From the NCBI RefSeq assembly GCF_051013375.1, contig NZ_CP142125.1: a stretch of 64,000 bases of DNA. One strand, given 5' to 3'. Each line of letters opens with the position of its first letter. Position 1 is the stretch's first letter. Origin of the DNA: Kordia algicida (GTDB taxonomy: Bacteria; Bacteroidota; Bacteroidia; Flavobacteriales; Flavobacteriaceae). A program made the position numbers and the translations under genes. The notes below the pieces were generated by a model. That model was not told the origin of the DNA, ran no database searches, and was given only the letters and a program-made list of their open reading frames with translations. Below are positions 24,662 through 33,364 of this stretch, piece by piece.

Positions 24662-24669
24662 CAAAGATA
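24662..24669 (-). promoter_or_regulatory. -7 promoter box (TATCTTTG)
   Basis: An exact TAnnTTTG match followed by C, as is common in this phylum. It lies 26 bases upstream of the pseudouridine synthase ATG (24636), suggesting the gene has its own promoter. Confidence 0.5.
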
Positions 24670-24756
24670 CTTTTTAATTACTCATAACCGAATCTAGATT
24701 GAATTATTCGTTTTAAGAATATGAAATAGATAATTCATTCAGAATCAAAACTTAAA

Positions 24757-25713
24757 CTAATTGTTGATTTTGATTGTACACTGCCGTTCTCGATTTACCG
24801 TTAATTGTGTGACATCTGGACGCGAATAATGTCCGACAGCATCAAAGTTTTGTCGTTCTTCTAGTACGCGATTAAAATTTAATGTGGCAATAATCAATCC
24901 TTCTTTGTGTAATACAGGCGGAATTAACCATTCGCCATCTGGACTTGCAATACACGATCCGCCGTTTGCCAATTCATCTGGCACATTATCTAATATTTCT
25001 TGTACATGCGGAATGTTTTTAGGAATGTCACTTTTTCGCATCAAACTAGATACCGAAATGACATATGAACGTGATTCACGCGCTATAAAACGTGTAATAT
25101 CTTTTGTATTTACTTCACTACCTGGCCAAACTGCAATATGTAAATTTTCGCCCATTCCGTACAAAGCAGCTCTCGGCAAAGGCATCCAATTTTCCCAACA
25201 ATTCAATCCGCCAACAGTAAAATCTTTTAGTGGATGTACTTTTAAGCCATTTCCATCGCCACTTGCCCACGTCAATCGTTCTTCATAAGTTGGCATCAAT
25301 TTTCTATGCATAGATTTTATACTTCCTTCTTGATTGATATACGCTAAAGAACAGTAAATACTATGTCCGCCACGATCGGCAGCGCGTTCCATTAAACCTA
25401 AATAAATAGCAATGTTGTGTTCTTTGGCTAAATTGCAAATTTCATCCAAATCACCTTTTTCAACCTGAACAGCATTTTGTATGTAATGTCGGTGAATTTC
25501 TTTTTGAGTAGTTGAATTGAATACAGCACCATTGGTATTGGCAACCCAAAACGGATATCCTGGTAATAATGCTTCGCCAAAAACGATGAGTTCACAATTT
25601 TGTTGACTTGCGTCTAAAATTTGCTGTTTTATTTTTACCAATGTTTTGGATTTATCTAACCAAACAGGAGCAATTTGCGCCAATGCGACTTTTAATTTAT
25701 GTGAAGATGACAT
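24757..25713 (-). CDS. nitrilase-family carbon-nitrogen hydrolase
   Basis: A 318-residue enzyme with the complete Glu-Lys-Cys triad: Glu47 in VFGEALLPGYP, Lys138 in HRKLMPTYEERLTW, and Cys172 in GGLNCWENWMPL. The CWEN and RKLxPTxxER patterns are those of true nitrilases and cyanide hydratases rather than amidases, so it probably converts an organic nitrile to an acid. It is cytosolic, with no signal peptide. It lies between the lipid/mevalonate genes and the pseudouridine synthase, with gaps of about 95 and 120 bases. It is probably a separately acquired unit. Confidence 0.9.
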   Translation of the reverse strand: MSSSHKLKVALAQIAPVWLDKSKTLVKIKQQILDASQQNCELIVFGEALLPGYPFWVANTNGAVFNSTTQKEIHRHYIQNAVQVEKGDLDEICNLAKEHNIAIYLGLMERAADRGGHSIYCSLAYINQEGSIKSMHRKLMPTYEERLTWASGDGNGLKVHPLKDFTVGGLNCWENWMPLPRAALYGMGENLHIAVWPGSEVNTKDITRFIARESRSYVISVSSLMRKSDIPKNIPHVQEILDNVPDELANGGSCIASPDGEWLIPPVLHKEGLIIATLNFNRVLEERQNFDAVGHYSRPDVTQLTVNRERQCTIKINN

Positions 25714-25808
25714 AGCAATTGTATTTGCTACAAATTACCAATTTTCGAGAAGAAAAACACACTTCAATTCTGCTTTAACAAATTTCAATTCCTAATAATA
25801 ATTTTTTA

Positions 25809-26723
25809 TCACAAAACGTTCGTGATTTTATTTAAAATCGCTTCAATATTGAGTAATGGAATGCTGAAAACACCTGCAACAATGATAAATTTCAAAATAT
25901 TATGAAGCAATAAATAGTGTGATTTTGAAGTTGCTTTGTAGAGAACTATAACAGAAATAATAAGCAATGTGGTACTTCCATAAAAATAGAAACGCATGTA
26001 ACCTGTGTCGTAGTGAGAAATCAGGAAAACTGTGACTGAAATTGCGATGATAGCTGCTAATGTGATGAATCCTTTGGAAACTTTTTCGCCGTAAATAATT
26101 GGAATCGTTTTATAATTTTGTGCCAAATCACCTTTGATATTTTCCAAATCTTTGATGAATTCACGAATAAGAATTAGTAAGAATAGAAAGGTTGCATGCA
26201 CAAAAATAACACTGCTTAAGTTTCTGTAGTAAATGAAAACGGCAAAGAACGGTGTAATTGCCAACATCGCCGAAGTAAGATTTCCCAATAATGGAATCTT
26301 TTTCATTTTGTGCGAATAAAACCAAATTCCAAAGATATAGACAGAGAAAAATATAACAGCATTAAAAGAAACAGAACTTGCGATGATGACCGAAATGAAA
26401 TTCAAGATGAAATACGTAACAATTTTTGTACGCTGACTTACCAAACGATCTAACATTGACTTTTTTGGTCTGTTGATTAAATCTTTTTCGGCATCATAAA
26501 AATTATTGATAATGTAACCTGCGGCAATTGCTACAGCAGAAGCGAAGATTAACGCAAATAAATGCCCATCAAAAGCAATCTCCATAAAACCTTTTTTGGG
26601 TGCCAAAATATACTTGGCAGCCAAATATTGTGCAATTACGATAATGAGAATATTGTAGCCTCTTACAACGGAAAACAAGCTAAAGAGTTTGTATAAAAAT
26701 AACTTGCGTTTTCTAGATAACAT
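25809..26723 (-). CDS. UbiA-family prenyltransferase (GGGP geranylgeranyltransferase-like)
   Basis: A 304-residue membrane protein with about eight to nine helices. The first Asp-rich motif is NNFYDAEKDLINRP (residues 73-86); the second is in REFIKDLENIKGD. This pattern matches UbiA enzymes annotated in this class as geranylgeranylglycerol-phosphate geranylgeranyltransferase, an activity best known from archaeal lipid synthesis. The substrate in Bacteroidota is not certain, and quinone or chlorophyll-type prenyl transfer is an alternative. It follows the GHMP kinase gene by 13 bases, so it is in the mevalonate operon. Confidence 0.85.
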   Translation of the reverse strand: MLSRKRKLFLYKLFSLFSVVRGYNILIIVIAQYLAAKYILAPKKGFMEIAFDGHLFALIFASAVAIAAGYIINNFYDAEKDLINRPKKSMLDRLVSQRTKIVTYFILNFISVIIASSVSFNAVIFFSVYIFGIWFYSHKMKKIPLLGNLTSAMLAITPFFAVFIYYRNLSSVIFVHATFLFLLILIREFIKDLENIKGDLAQNYKTIPIIYGEKVSKGFITLAAIIAISVTVFLISHYDTGYMRFYFYGSTTLLIISVIVLYKATSKSHYLLLHNILKFIIVAGVFSIPLLNIEAILNKITNVL

Positions 26724-26736
26724 TTGTGTCTAAACT

Positions 26737-27666
26737 TTAGAAGTTATAGACTACTTCCAATTTGTAATCTTTTAGCGTTTCTTTTGTCTTTTCAATGTTT
26801 TGTGTGAATCCTAAAATGTAACCTCCACCGCCAGAACCACAAAGTTTTAAGTAGTAATCGTTGGTTTCAATTCCTTGTTTCCAAAGTGAATGAAATTGTT
26901 GCGGAATCATTGGTTTAAAGTTATTGAAAACGACTTTAGATAATGATTTTAAATTTCCAAATAATGATTTTACATCACCTTTTAAGAAATCTTCCACACA
27001 AGAATCAGTGTGTTTGATAAATTGATCTTTCAGCATTTTACGGAAACCTTCTTGCTTCATGTTTTCCATAAAAATATTCACCATCGGTGCAGTTTCGCCA
27101 ATAATTCCACTATCTAATAAAAATACCGCACCAGTTCCTGCTTCGTTTTGCGAAGGAATTCCGGTAGGTTCTATGTTGTCTTTTGAATTGATTAAGATTG
27201 GCAGACTTAAATAACTGTTTAGTGGATCTAAACCAGAACTTTTCCCATGGAAAAATGATTCCATTGCACCAAAAATCTCTTTAAGTTTAAGTAATTTTTC
27301 TCTCGTGAGATTTTCTAAAACCGTGATTTTATCATGTGCATATTTGTCATAAATAGAAGCGACTAACGCACCAGAACTTCCCACTCCATATCCTTGCGGA
27401 ATTGAAGAATCAAAGTACATTCCTTTTGCCAAATCATTTTTTAAGATTTCTATATCAAATGTCACTAAGTCATTATCTAGAGCATCTAAATGATCTGCAA
27501 ATTTTAATAAGCTTTTGTTAGATTCAATAGCTTCTTGAGAAGGATTTTCATCAATTTTTAAAGCGCCTTTGTAGAAATTATAAGGAATTGATAATCCTTT
27601 GGAATCTTTGATAATTCCATATTCTCCAAAGAGTAAAATTTTTGAGTAAAAAAGTGGTCCTTTCAT
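26737..27666 (-). CDS. GHMP kinase, probable mevalonate kinase
   Basis: A 309-residue GHMP-fold kinase. It opens with SKILLFGEYGIIKDS (substrate strand and Glu). The ATP-binding motif PQGYGVGSSGALVAS is at about 90-104, an active-site Asp lies in SSGLDPLNSYL, and the C-terminal glycine motif is LCGSGGGGYILGF. It sits between diphosphomevalonate decarboxylase and a UbiA prenyltransferase, so mevalonate or phosphomevalonate is the likely substrate. The motif set favours mevalonate kinase. It is 36 bases after mvaD and 13 bases before ubiA on the same strand. Confidence 0.87.
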   Translation of the reverse strand: MKGPLFYSKILLFGEYGIIKDSKGLSIPYNFYKGALKIDENPSQEAIESNKSLLKFADHLDALDNDLVTFDIEILKNDLAKGMYFDSSIPQGYGVGSSGALVASIYDKYAHDKITVLENLTREKLLKLKEIFGAMESFFHGKSSGLDPLNSYLSLPILINSKDNIEPTGIPSQNEAGTGAVFLLDSGIIGETAPMVNIFMENMKQEGFRKMLKDQFIKHTDSCVEDFLKGDVKSLFGNLKSLSKVVFNNFKPMIPQQFHSLWKQGIETNDYYLKLCGSGGGGYILGFTQNIEKTKETLKDYKLEVVYNF

Positions 27667-27702
27667 CTATACTTCAATTTGAGGCTGTTTCTTATTGTAA
27701 AA

Positions 27703-28785
27703 TTACGCTTTTTTTGCTCCAAAACCTATTCTGTCGCAAATGTGATGTCCATTTTGGCAAAATTTTATCAATTCTGACTGAATAAACGGATATACTTTAT
27801 CTTTTTCGTTTTCAGGATATAACACATGAACGTTTGCACCAGCATCTAATGTGAAACACACATTTGTTCCTGATTCTTGACGAAATTGCCAAATTCGATT
27901 GATGATTTCTAGTGTATTAGGCTTCATCAAAATGAAATACGGCATAGAAGTCATCATCATCGCATGTAAAGTTAAAGCTTCACTTTCAACAATCGCAATA
28001 AATTCTTTTAAATCACCATCTGCCAAGACAGATTGCATTTTTGTCAAGTTTTCATGTGCTTGTGCAAAACGTTGTGCAGCAAACGGATGATTGTGCATTA
28101 AATTGTGTCCAACCGTACTACTGACTTGCTTTTCGCCTTTGTCTACTAATAAAATTGTATCGTGGTAATTTTTAAAAACTTCGTGAACTTTGTATGGATA
28201 TTTGATTCCGAATAAATCCGAACTTCCTACAGTATCTTCATGCGTTCCCCAAACAATCAAATCGCCTTCAATACTTCTGCTTGCACTTCCAGAACCTAAA
28301 CGCGCTAAAAATGATGCTTTTTGGTTAAAGTGTTCGTCTGTCATTGATGGATTGAGTTCTTTTTCCAAACTCATCAAGCATAACGCCAACGCGCTCATTC
28401 CTGATGCAGAAGAAGCTATTCCGCTACTGTGTGGAAAGGAATTTGAGGTTTCAATCGTAAAATGATAGTCTTTTAAAAACGGTAAATATGGTTCAATTCG
28501 TTGTAAAAATGTGTTGATTTTCGGTTTAAAATCGTCTTTTTGTTTTCCTTCAAAGAATAACTCAAAAGAAAATTGAGCGGCTTTTGTTGCTTTTTTATGA
28601 TACGACAGTTTTGTTGTCGTTGCGCAAGCATCTAGTGTAAAACTGATGGATGGATTTTGTGGAATTTGAGCTTCCTTTTTCCCCCAATATTTAATAAGTG
28701 CAATATTACTTGGCGATTTCCAAGTGACAGTTCCGTTGTCAATCTTTTCAGTATATTCTTTTGGCAGAAATGTTGCTATTTCCAT
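27703..28785 (-). CDS. mvaD: diphosphomevalonate decarboxylase
   Basis: A 360-residue enzyme that makes isopentenyl diphosphate by ATP-dependent decarboxylation. It shows SPSNIALIKYWGKKE, SISFTLDACATTTKLSY, the GHMP ATP motif SSGIASSASGMSALAL, and RLGSGSASRSIEGDLIVWG with the catalytic region. The ATG at 28785 is chosen. A longer frame opens with a TTG at 28809 that overlaps the promoter box, so it cannot be the start. It heads the mevalonate/UbiA operon. The 3-kb stretch keeps the order decarboxylase, kinase, prenyltransferase. Confidence 0.93.
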   Translation of the reverse strand: MEIATFLPKEYTEKIDNGTVTWKSPSNIALIKYWGKKEAQIPQNPSISFTLDACATTTKLSYHKKATKAAQFSFELFFEGKQKDDFKPKINTFLQRIEPYLPFLKDYHFTIETSNSFPHSSGIASSASGMSALALCLMSLEKELNPSMTDEHFNQKASFLARLGSGSASRSIEGDLIVWGTHEDTVGSSDLFGIKYPYKVHEVFKNYHDTILLVDKGEKQVSSTVGHNLMHNHPFAAQRFAQAHENLTKMQSVLADGDLKEFIAIVESEALTLHAMMMTSMPYFILMKPNTLEIINRIWQFRQESGTNVCFTLDAGANVHVLYPENEKDKVYPFIQSELIKFCQNGHHICDRIGFGAKKA

Positions 28786-28806
28786 AGACGATTTTAAAAA
28801 TTTAGG

Positions 28807-28814
28807 CAAAGATA
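28807..28814 (-). promoter_or_regulatory. -7 promoter box (TATCTTTG) of the mevalonate operon
   Basis: An exact TAnnTTTG match followed by C, with a TTG (28831-28833 on the reverse strand) 16 bases upstream as a possible -33 element. It lies 21 bases before the mvaD ATG and fixes that start. Confidence 0.55.
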
Positions 28815-28821
28815 CGGATTT

Positions 28822-30339
28822 TTAATGTGTCAATTTGAAAATGTATCAATGTGATAATTGCTTTGAAAACGGATTATTTATTGCAATTATAGTGTGACAT
28901 TTAGCATTTTTAAAAATCAAATGATAATCTTGGAAACAACCTTGAATCATTGAATTTTTAAATCTTTGAATTGAGCGAAGCATAAAAATAGGCATTAGCT
29001 TTTTGGCATTAGGTATTAGTCAAGTTCTAAGAGAAATTGGAAATTTAAACTAAAATACGAACATACTTAGAGCGACAGCAATACTTAAATTTTAATGTGG
29101 CAATTTGAAAATTTGGAAATGTGTTAATTAATTTCAAAGTACGAAACAGATTAATAAAAAGCAGATTGCTTCACTGCGTTCGCAATGACGATTCAAAAAG
29201 TTTTAGTAAGTTAAGAAAAATTCTAAAAGCAAAGCGTTCTAAGAGGTTTTTGCGACGCAGAAACAAGTCTAAAAGCGTAGCAAGTCTAAACCCAAAGTTT
29301 CTAAAATAGAAACAACCTTGAATCATTGAATTTTTAAATTATTGAATTGAGCGAAGCGAAAAAATAGGTATTAGCTTTTGGGAATTAGGTATTGGTCAAG
29401 TTCTAAGAGAAATTGGAAACTTAAACTAAAATACGAACATGCTTAGAGCAACAGCGATACTTAAGTTTTAATGTAGCAATTTGAAAATTTGGAAATGTGT
29501 TAATTAGTTTCAAAGTACGAAACAGATTAAAAAAAAGCAGATTGCTTCACTGCGTTCGCAATGACGATTCTAAAAGTTTTAGTAAGTTAAGAAAAGTTCT
29601 AAAAGCAAAGCGTTCTAAGAGGTTTTTGCGACGCAGAAACAAGTCTAAAAGCGTAGCAAGTCTAAACCCAAAGTTTCTAAAATCGAAACAACCTTGAATC
29701 CTTGAATTTTTTAATCTTTGAATTGAGCGGAGCGAAAAAAAACAGGCATTAGCTTTTTGGCATTAGGTATTAGTCAAGTTCTAAGAGAAATTGGAAATTT
29801 AAACTAAAATACGAACATACTTTGAGCGACAGCGATACTTAAGTTTTAATGTAGCAATTTGAAAATTTGGAAATGTGTTAATTAGTTTCAAAGTACGAAA
29901 CAGATTAAAAAAAAGCAGATTGCTTCACTGCGTTCGCAATGACGATTCAAAAAGTTTTAGTAAGTTAAGAAAAATTCTAAAAGCAAAGCGTTCTAAGAGG
30001 TTTTGCGAAGCAGAAACAAGTCTAAAAGCGTAGCAAGTCTAAACCCAAAGTTTCTAAAATCGAAACAACCTTAAATCATTGAGTTCTTAAATTATTGAAT
30101 TGAGCGGAGCAAAAAAATAGGCATTAGCTTTTTGGCATTAGGTATTAGTCAAGTTCTAAGAGAAATTGGAAATTTAAACTAAAATACGAACATACTTTGA
30201 GCGACAGCGATACTTAAATCTTAATGAGGCAATTTGAAAATTTGAAAATGTAGCAATTTGTTTCAAACAACACTCAAATTTATCTTAGAAACAACCTTAA
30301 ATCATTGAATTTTTAAATTATTGAATTGAGCAAAGCGAA
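28822..30339. repeat. tandem array of a 376-bp non-coding repeat
   Basis: The segment starting gaaacaacc recurs at 28933, 29309, 29685, 30062 and 30288, giving periods of 376, 376, 377 and 226. Long units contain an agattgcttcactgcgttcgcaatgacg block, a run of aagcgttctaagagg-type sequence, an attagctttttggcatt block and a gagcgacagcgatac block. The last unit lacks the ~150-bp agattgc part, like the copy at 1347-1653. The right end (gagcaaagcgaa) lies one base before the stop of the flavoprotein gene. The array spans the whole 1.5-kb gap. Short frames in it (29121, 29497) are identical by repetition and not credible genes. Confidence 0.9.
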
Positions 30340-30340
30340 C

Positions 30341-31555
30341 CTAAAGATCAAATATTCTTTCCGAAATAATATAACTTCCTGTCCAAGCATTCTGAAAGTT
30401 AAATCCGCCCGTAATGGCATCAATATTTAGTATTTCACCAGCAAAGTACAGGTTTTCGTGTTTGCGACTTTCAAAGGTTTTGAAATTGACTTCTTTTAAA
30501 TCAATTCCTCCAGCAGTGACAAATTCTTCTTTGAACGTACTTTTTCCGTTTACATTAAAAATAGCTTCCGTGAGCTGACTTGCCAATTGTTCGGTTTGTT
30601 GCTTATTTAAATCTGCCCAACGTGTATCTTCTTTAATTCCAGAAGCTTGTATAATACGTTGCCACAAACGTTTTGGAAGTGCAAACGGATTGTTTTTTTG
30701 AACCGTTTTTTTTGCTAATTGCAATTTATAATCTTTAATATCAGACAAACAATCTTCTTTGGAAACCTCATCTAACCAATTGACTTGAATTTGAAAGTGG
30801 TAATTTTTATCTGCCAAAATTCTCGCGCCCCAAGCAGAAAGTTTTAAAATTCCTGGTCCGCTCATTCCCCAATGTGTAATGAGTAATGGTCCGTTAGATT
30901 CAAGTTTTGTATCCACAACTTTTACACTAGCTTGTGTAGCGATTCCGAGTAAATCTTTGATTCTCGCATCTTTGATGTTGAATGTAAATAATGATGGAAC
31001 CGCAGGAACAATTGTATGTCCGAGTGTTTCCAATAGTTTCCACATTTTTGGATTGCTTCCTGTTGTAAACACAACTTTATTAGCGTGCAACACTCCTTGA
31101 TTGGTTTCTACTTTCCAAATATTGTTGTCTTTAGAAATATTTTTGACAGTGTGATTTTTTCTAAAATCTACTTGATATTTTTTTGCTTCACTTAAAAAGC
31201 AATCTATAATTGTTTGTGACGAATCGGTTATGGGAAATATTCTTCCGTCATCTTCTATTTTGAGTGCTACGCCGCGTTCTTCAAACCAACCCATCGTATC
31301 GCCACAACAAAACTGATGAAAAGGTCCGAGCAGTTCTTTTTCTCCTCTAGGATAAAAATTTACGAGTTCTTTCGGATCAAAACATGCGTGTGTAACATTA
31401 CAACGTCCACCACCAGAAATTCGAACTTTAGTCAAAAATTCCTTTCCTCTTTCTAGAATGACTACCGATTTCTCAGAATGTTTTTCTGCAACATTGATTG
31501 CTGTAAAAAATCCTGCTGCGCCACCGCCAATGATAAGGACATCTATGATTTGCAT
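30341..31555 (-). CDS. HI0933/BaiN-type FAD-dependent oxidoreductase
   Basis: A 404-residue flavoprotein. The N-terminal FAD motif is IIGGGAAGFFTAINVA, followed by the family signature KVRISGGGRCNVTHAC near residue 42-57. The C-terminal NAD/FAD closure is NLYFAGEILNIDAITGGFNFQNAWTGS. The HI0933 (YhiN/BaiN) family includes 3-dehydro-bile-acid reductases and many enzymes of unknown substrate; the role here is unknown. It is monocistronic. Its TAG stop lies one base from the end of the 376-bp repeat array, which is unusual (see findings). Confidence 0.9.
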   Translation of the reverse strand: MQIIDVLIIGGGAAGFFTAINVAEKHSEKSVVILERGKEFLTKVRISGGGRCNVTHACFDPKELVNFYPRGEKELLGPFHQFCCGDTMGWFEERGVALKIEDDGRIFPITDSSQTIIDCFLSEAKKYQVDFRKNHTVKNISKDNNIWKVETNQGVLHANKVVFTTGSNPKMWKLLETLGHTIVPAVPSLFTFNIKDARIKDLLGIATQASVKVVDTKLESNGPLLITHWGMSGPGILKLSAWGARILADKNYHFQIQVNWLDEVSKEDCLSDIKDYKLQLAKKTVQKNNPFALPKRLWQRIIQASGIKEDTRWADLNKQQTEQLASQLTEAIFNVNGKSTFKEEFVTAGGIDLKEVNFKTFESRKHENLYFAGEILNIDAITGGFNFQNAWTGSYIISERIFDL

Positions 31556-31749
31556 GTTTGTTTCTTTAAATTAAAAAATTCAATATTGAATGATTGAAAA
31601 ATTGGTTTGTTTGTAAAGAAATACTTTTTAATTTAAAATTCATCATTCATCATTTATAATTTTTCAAAAGTCTTAAACTCTTATTAATTCCTTATGAAAA
31701 TTTCATGTTTCCTTTTGAAAGCTTTATTTTTGGTAAAAACCCAAATTTT

Positions 31750-32607
31750 ATGCAAACTCGCTTTCTTAAATTTTTCCTTTTTATTCTACTATTCTCTAAT
31801 TGTACCGTGAATTACGGACAGCTTAAAGCCGTTGGAACCTTGTCGGGCGATCTCGAAGAAGTTTCTGGTATGGAGAACATTCCGAATTCTGATGATTTTT
31901 GGATGATAAATGATGGTGGAAATGATCCGAAAGTATTTATAGTGAATAAAGAAGGAAAGATTACTAAAACCTTGAATGTTCAAGCAAAAAACAAGGATTG
32001 GGAAGATTTAACGAAAGATAAAGCTGGTAATTTGTATATTGGTGATTTTGGAAATAATCGAAACAATAGGAAGCATCAAAATATTTACAAGTTGTCCGCG
32101 AGTAACTTGTCTTCAAAGAAAAATATTGATCCTATAAAAATTGAGTTTTCATTCCCAAATCAAAAAAAATATCCACCAAAAAAGAAAGATCGTCATTTTG
32201 ACGTAGAATCTTTTTTTCATCATAACGGATATTTGTATTTGTTTACTAAAAGTCGCTCCAAAAAGGATTATGGACGAACTGATTTGTATAAAATTCCAGC
32301 AACCGAAGGAAAATATGAAGCACAATTTATTAGCACTTTTAATACGTGTGACGATATGAATTGTTGGATAACTTCTGCCGCAATTAGTCCTAATGGGAAG
32401 AAGGTTGTATTGCTTTCACATGAAACTGTTTGGCAATTTACCGATTTTAAAGGCGATGATTTTTTGAGTGGAAAAATGACCAAATTCGACCTCAAACATG
32501 AATCACAAAAAGAAGGTATTTGCTTTAAAGATAATAATACAGTTTATATTACAGACGAAGAAGCGCATGGAAAAGGCAGAAATTTATACGTATTTCTACT
32601 TGATTAA
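31750..32607 (+). CDS. secreted beta-propeller-like protein (SdiA-regulated type)
   Basis: A 285-residue exported protein. The ATG at 31750 gives a good signal peptide (MQTRFLKFFLFILLFSNCTV, ending near YGQ); an earlier in-frame ATG at 31705 adds 15 residues without a better signal. The body has repeated strands such as DFWMINDGGNDPKVFIVN, NLYIGDFGNNRNN and ISPNGKKVVLLSHE, typical of NHL/SdiA-regulated propellers that bind ligands or metals. No catalytic motif is visible. It is followed 53 bases later by the lysozyme-like gene. Confidence 0.75.
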   Translation: MQTRFLKFFLFILLFSNCTVNYGQLKAVGTLSGDLEEVSGMENIPNSDDFWMINDGGNDPKVFIVNKEGKITKTLNVQAKNKDWEDLTKDKAGNLYIGDFGNNRNNRKHQNIYKLSASNLSSKKNIDPIKIEFSFPNQKKYPPKKKDRHFDVESFFHHNGYLYLFTKSRSKKDYGRTDLYKIPATEGKYEAQFISTFNTCDDMNCWITSAAISPNGKKVVLLSHETVWQFTDFKGDDFLSGKMTKFDLKHESQKEGICFKDNNTVYITDEEAHGKGRNLYVFLLD

Positions 32608-32660
32608 TCATACTTTTTTTGCCTTCGGATTATTTTTTGGTAACTTGTTTTTAGTAAAGT

Positions 32661-33320
32661 ATGAATCAACTACTAAAAACTACTACCATGTCAGACTACG
32701 CCAAAGGAATTGATATTTCGTACAATCAAGGGAATTTAATCGATTCTATTAACACAGAAAATACCGATTTATCATTTGTAATTTGTAAAGCTACTGGTGG
32801 AATTACGATTCAAGATCCAGATTTTCCACACAACTGGGAAAAGATTCCACAACAAGGATTTATCAGAGGAACGTACCATTTTTATTATACAAATGATGCA
32901 CCACAATCACAAGCAGATAACTTTTTTAATGTGGTTGGAAATGATTTTCCTTCAGATGCATTGCCGCCTGTGGTTGATTTTGAAAATGCAAGTATTAAAA
33001 CTTCCGATCATGCACAAATTATAGATGATTTGCTCGATTTTTTAGAATTGCTTGAGCAGAAATATCAGCGAACGCCAATTATTTATACCAATCAAAGTAC
33101 GGGCGATAGTTATTTGAATGATTCCCGATTTGCAAAATATCCACTTTGGGTTGCTAGTTATGCTTCTTCACCAAAACTACCAAGCACATGGTCCAACTGG
33201 TCTTTGTGGCAATACAGCGAAAGCGGAGATATTAATGGAACTGCAGTTGATGAAGATTATTTTAATGGAAATTTAAAAGATTTAAAGCAATTTATTAGAC
33301 AAAGTTCAATTTCGAGTTAA
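32661..33320 (+). CDS. GH25 lysozyme-like muramidase without signal peptide
   Basis: A 219-residue GH25 domain. It has GIDISYNQG at the start (catalytic Asp region), RGTYHFYY in the middle, the acidic pair in PPVVDFEN, and LWQYSESGDINGTAVDEDYF at the end. GH25 enzymes cut the muramic acid-glucosamine bond of peptidoglycan. There is no signal peptide from either possible start (32661 or the ATG at 32688). Export would need another route, or the protein acts after lysis, as phage or contractile-system lysozymes do. No phage genes lie around it. Confidence 0.87.
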   Translation: MNQLLKTTTMSDYAKGIDISYNQGNLIDSINTENTDLSFVICKATGGITIQDPDFPHNWEKIPQQGFIRGTYHFYYTNDAPQSQADNFFNVVGNDFPSDALPPVVDFENASIKTSDHAQIIDDLLDFLELLEQKYQRTPIIYTNQSTGDSYLNDSRFAKYPLWVASYASSPKLPSTWSNWSLWQYSESGDINGTAVDEDYFNGNLKDLKQFIRQSSISS

Positions 33321-33336
33321 GCTTCGTTATTTTCCT

Positions 33337-33344
33337 TAGCTTTG
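33337..33344 (+). promoter_or_regulatory. -7 promoter box (TAGCTTTG)
   Basis: An exact TAnnTTTG match 20 bases before the rluF-like ATG at 33365 and just after the lysozyme stop. Confidence 0.45.
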
Positions 33345-33364
33345 TACTTTGAAAAGGAAATGAA

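Noticed and set aside
28786..28809. Longer start for mvaD (TTG at 28809)
   Set aside because: It overlaps the TATCTTTG promoter box; the ATG at 28785 is the first possible start in the transcript.
29121..29697. Two short frames with almost identical translations
   Set aside because: They are the same part of adjacent 376-bp repeat units and contain translated palindromic repeat sequence; no sign of selection for protein.
28822..30339. Possible CRISPR array
   Set aside because: Units are about 376 bp and similar throughout; there are no short repeats with unique spacers and no cas genes.
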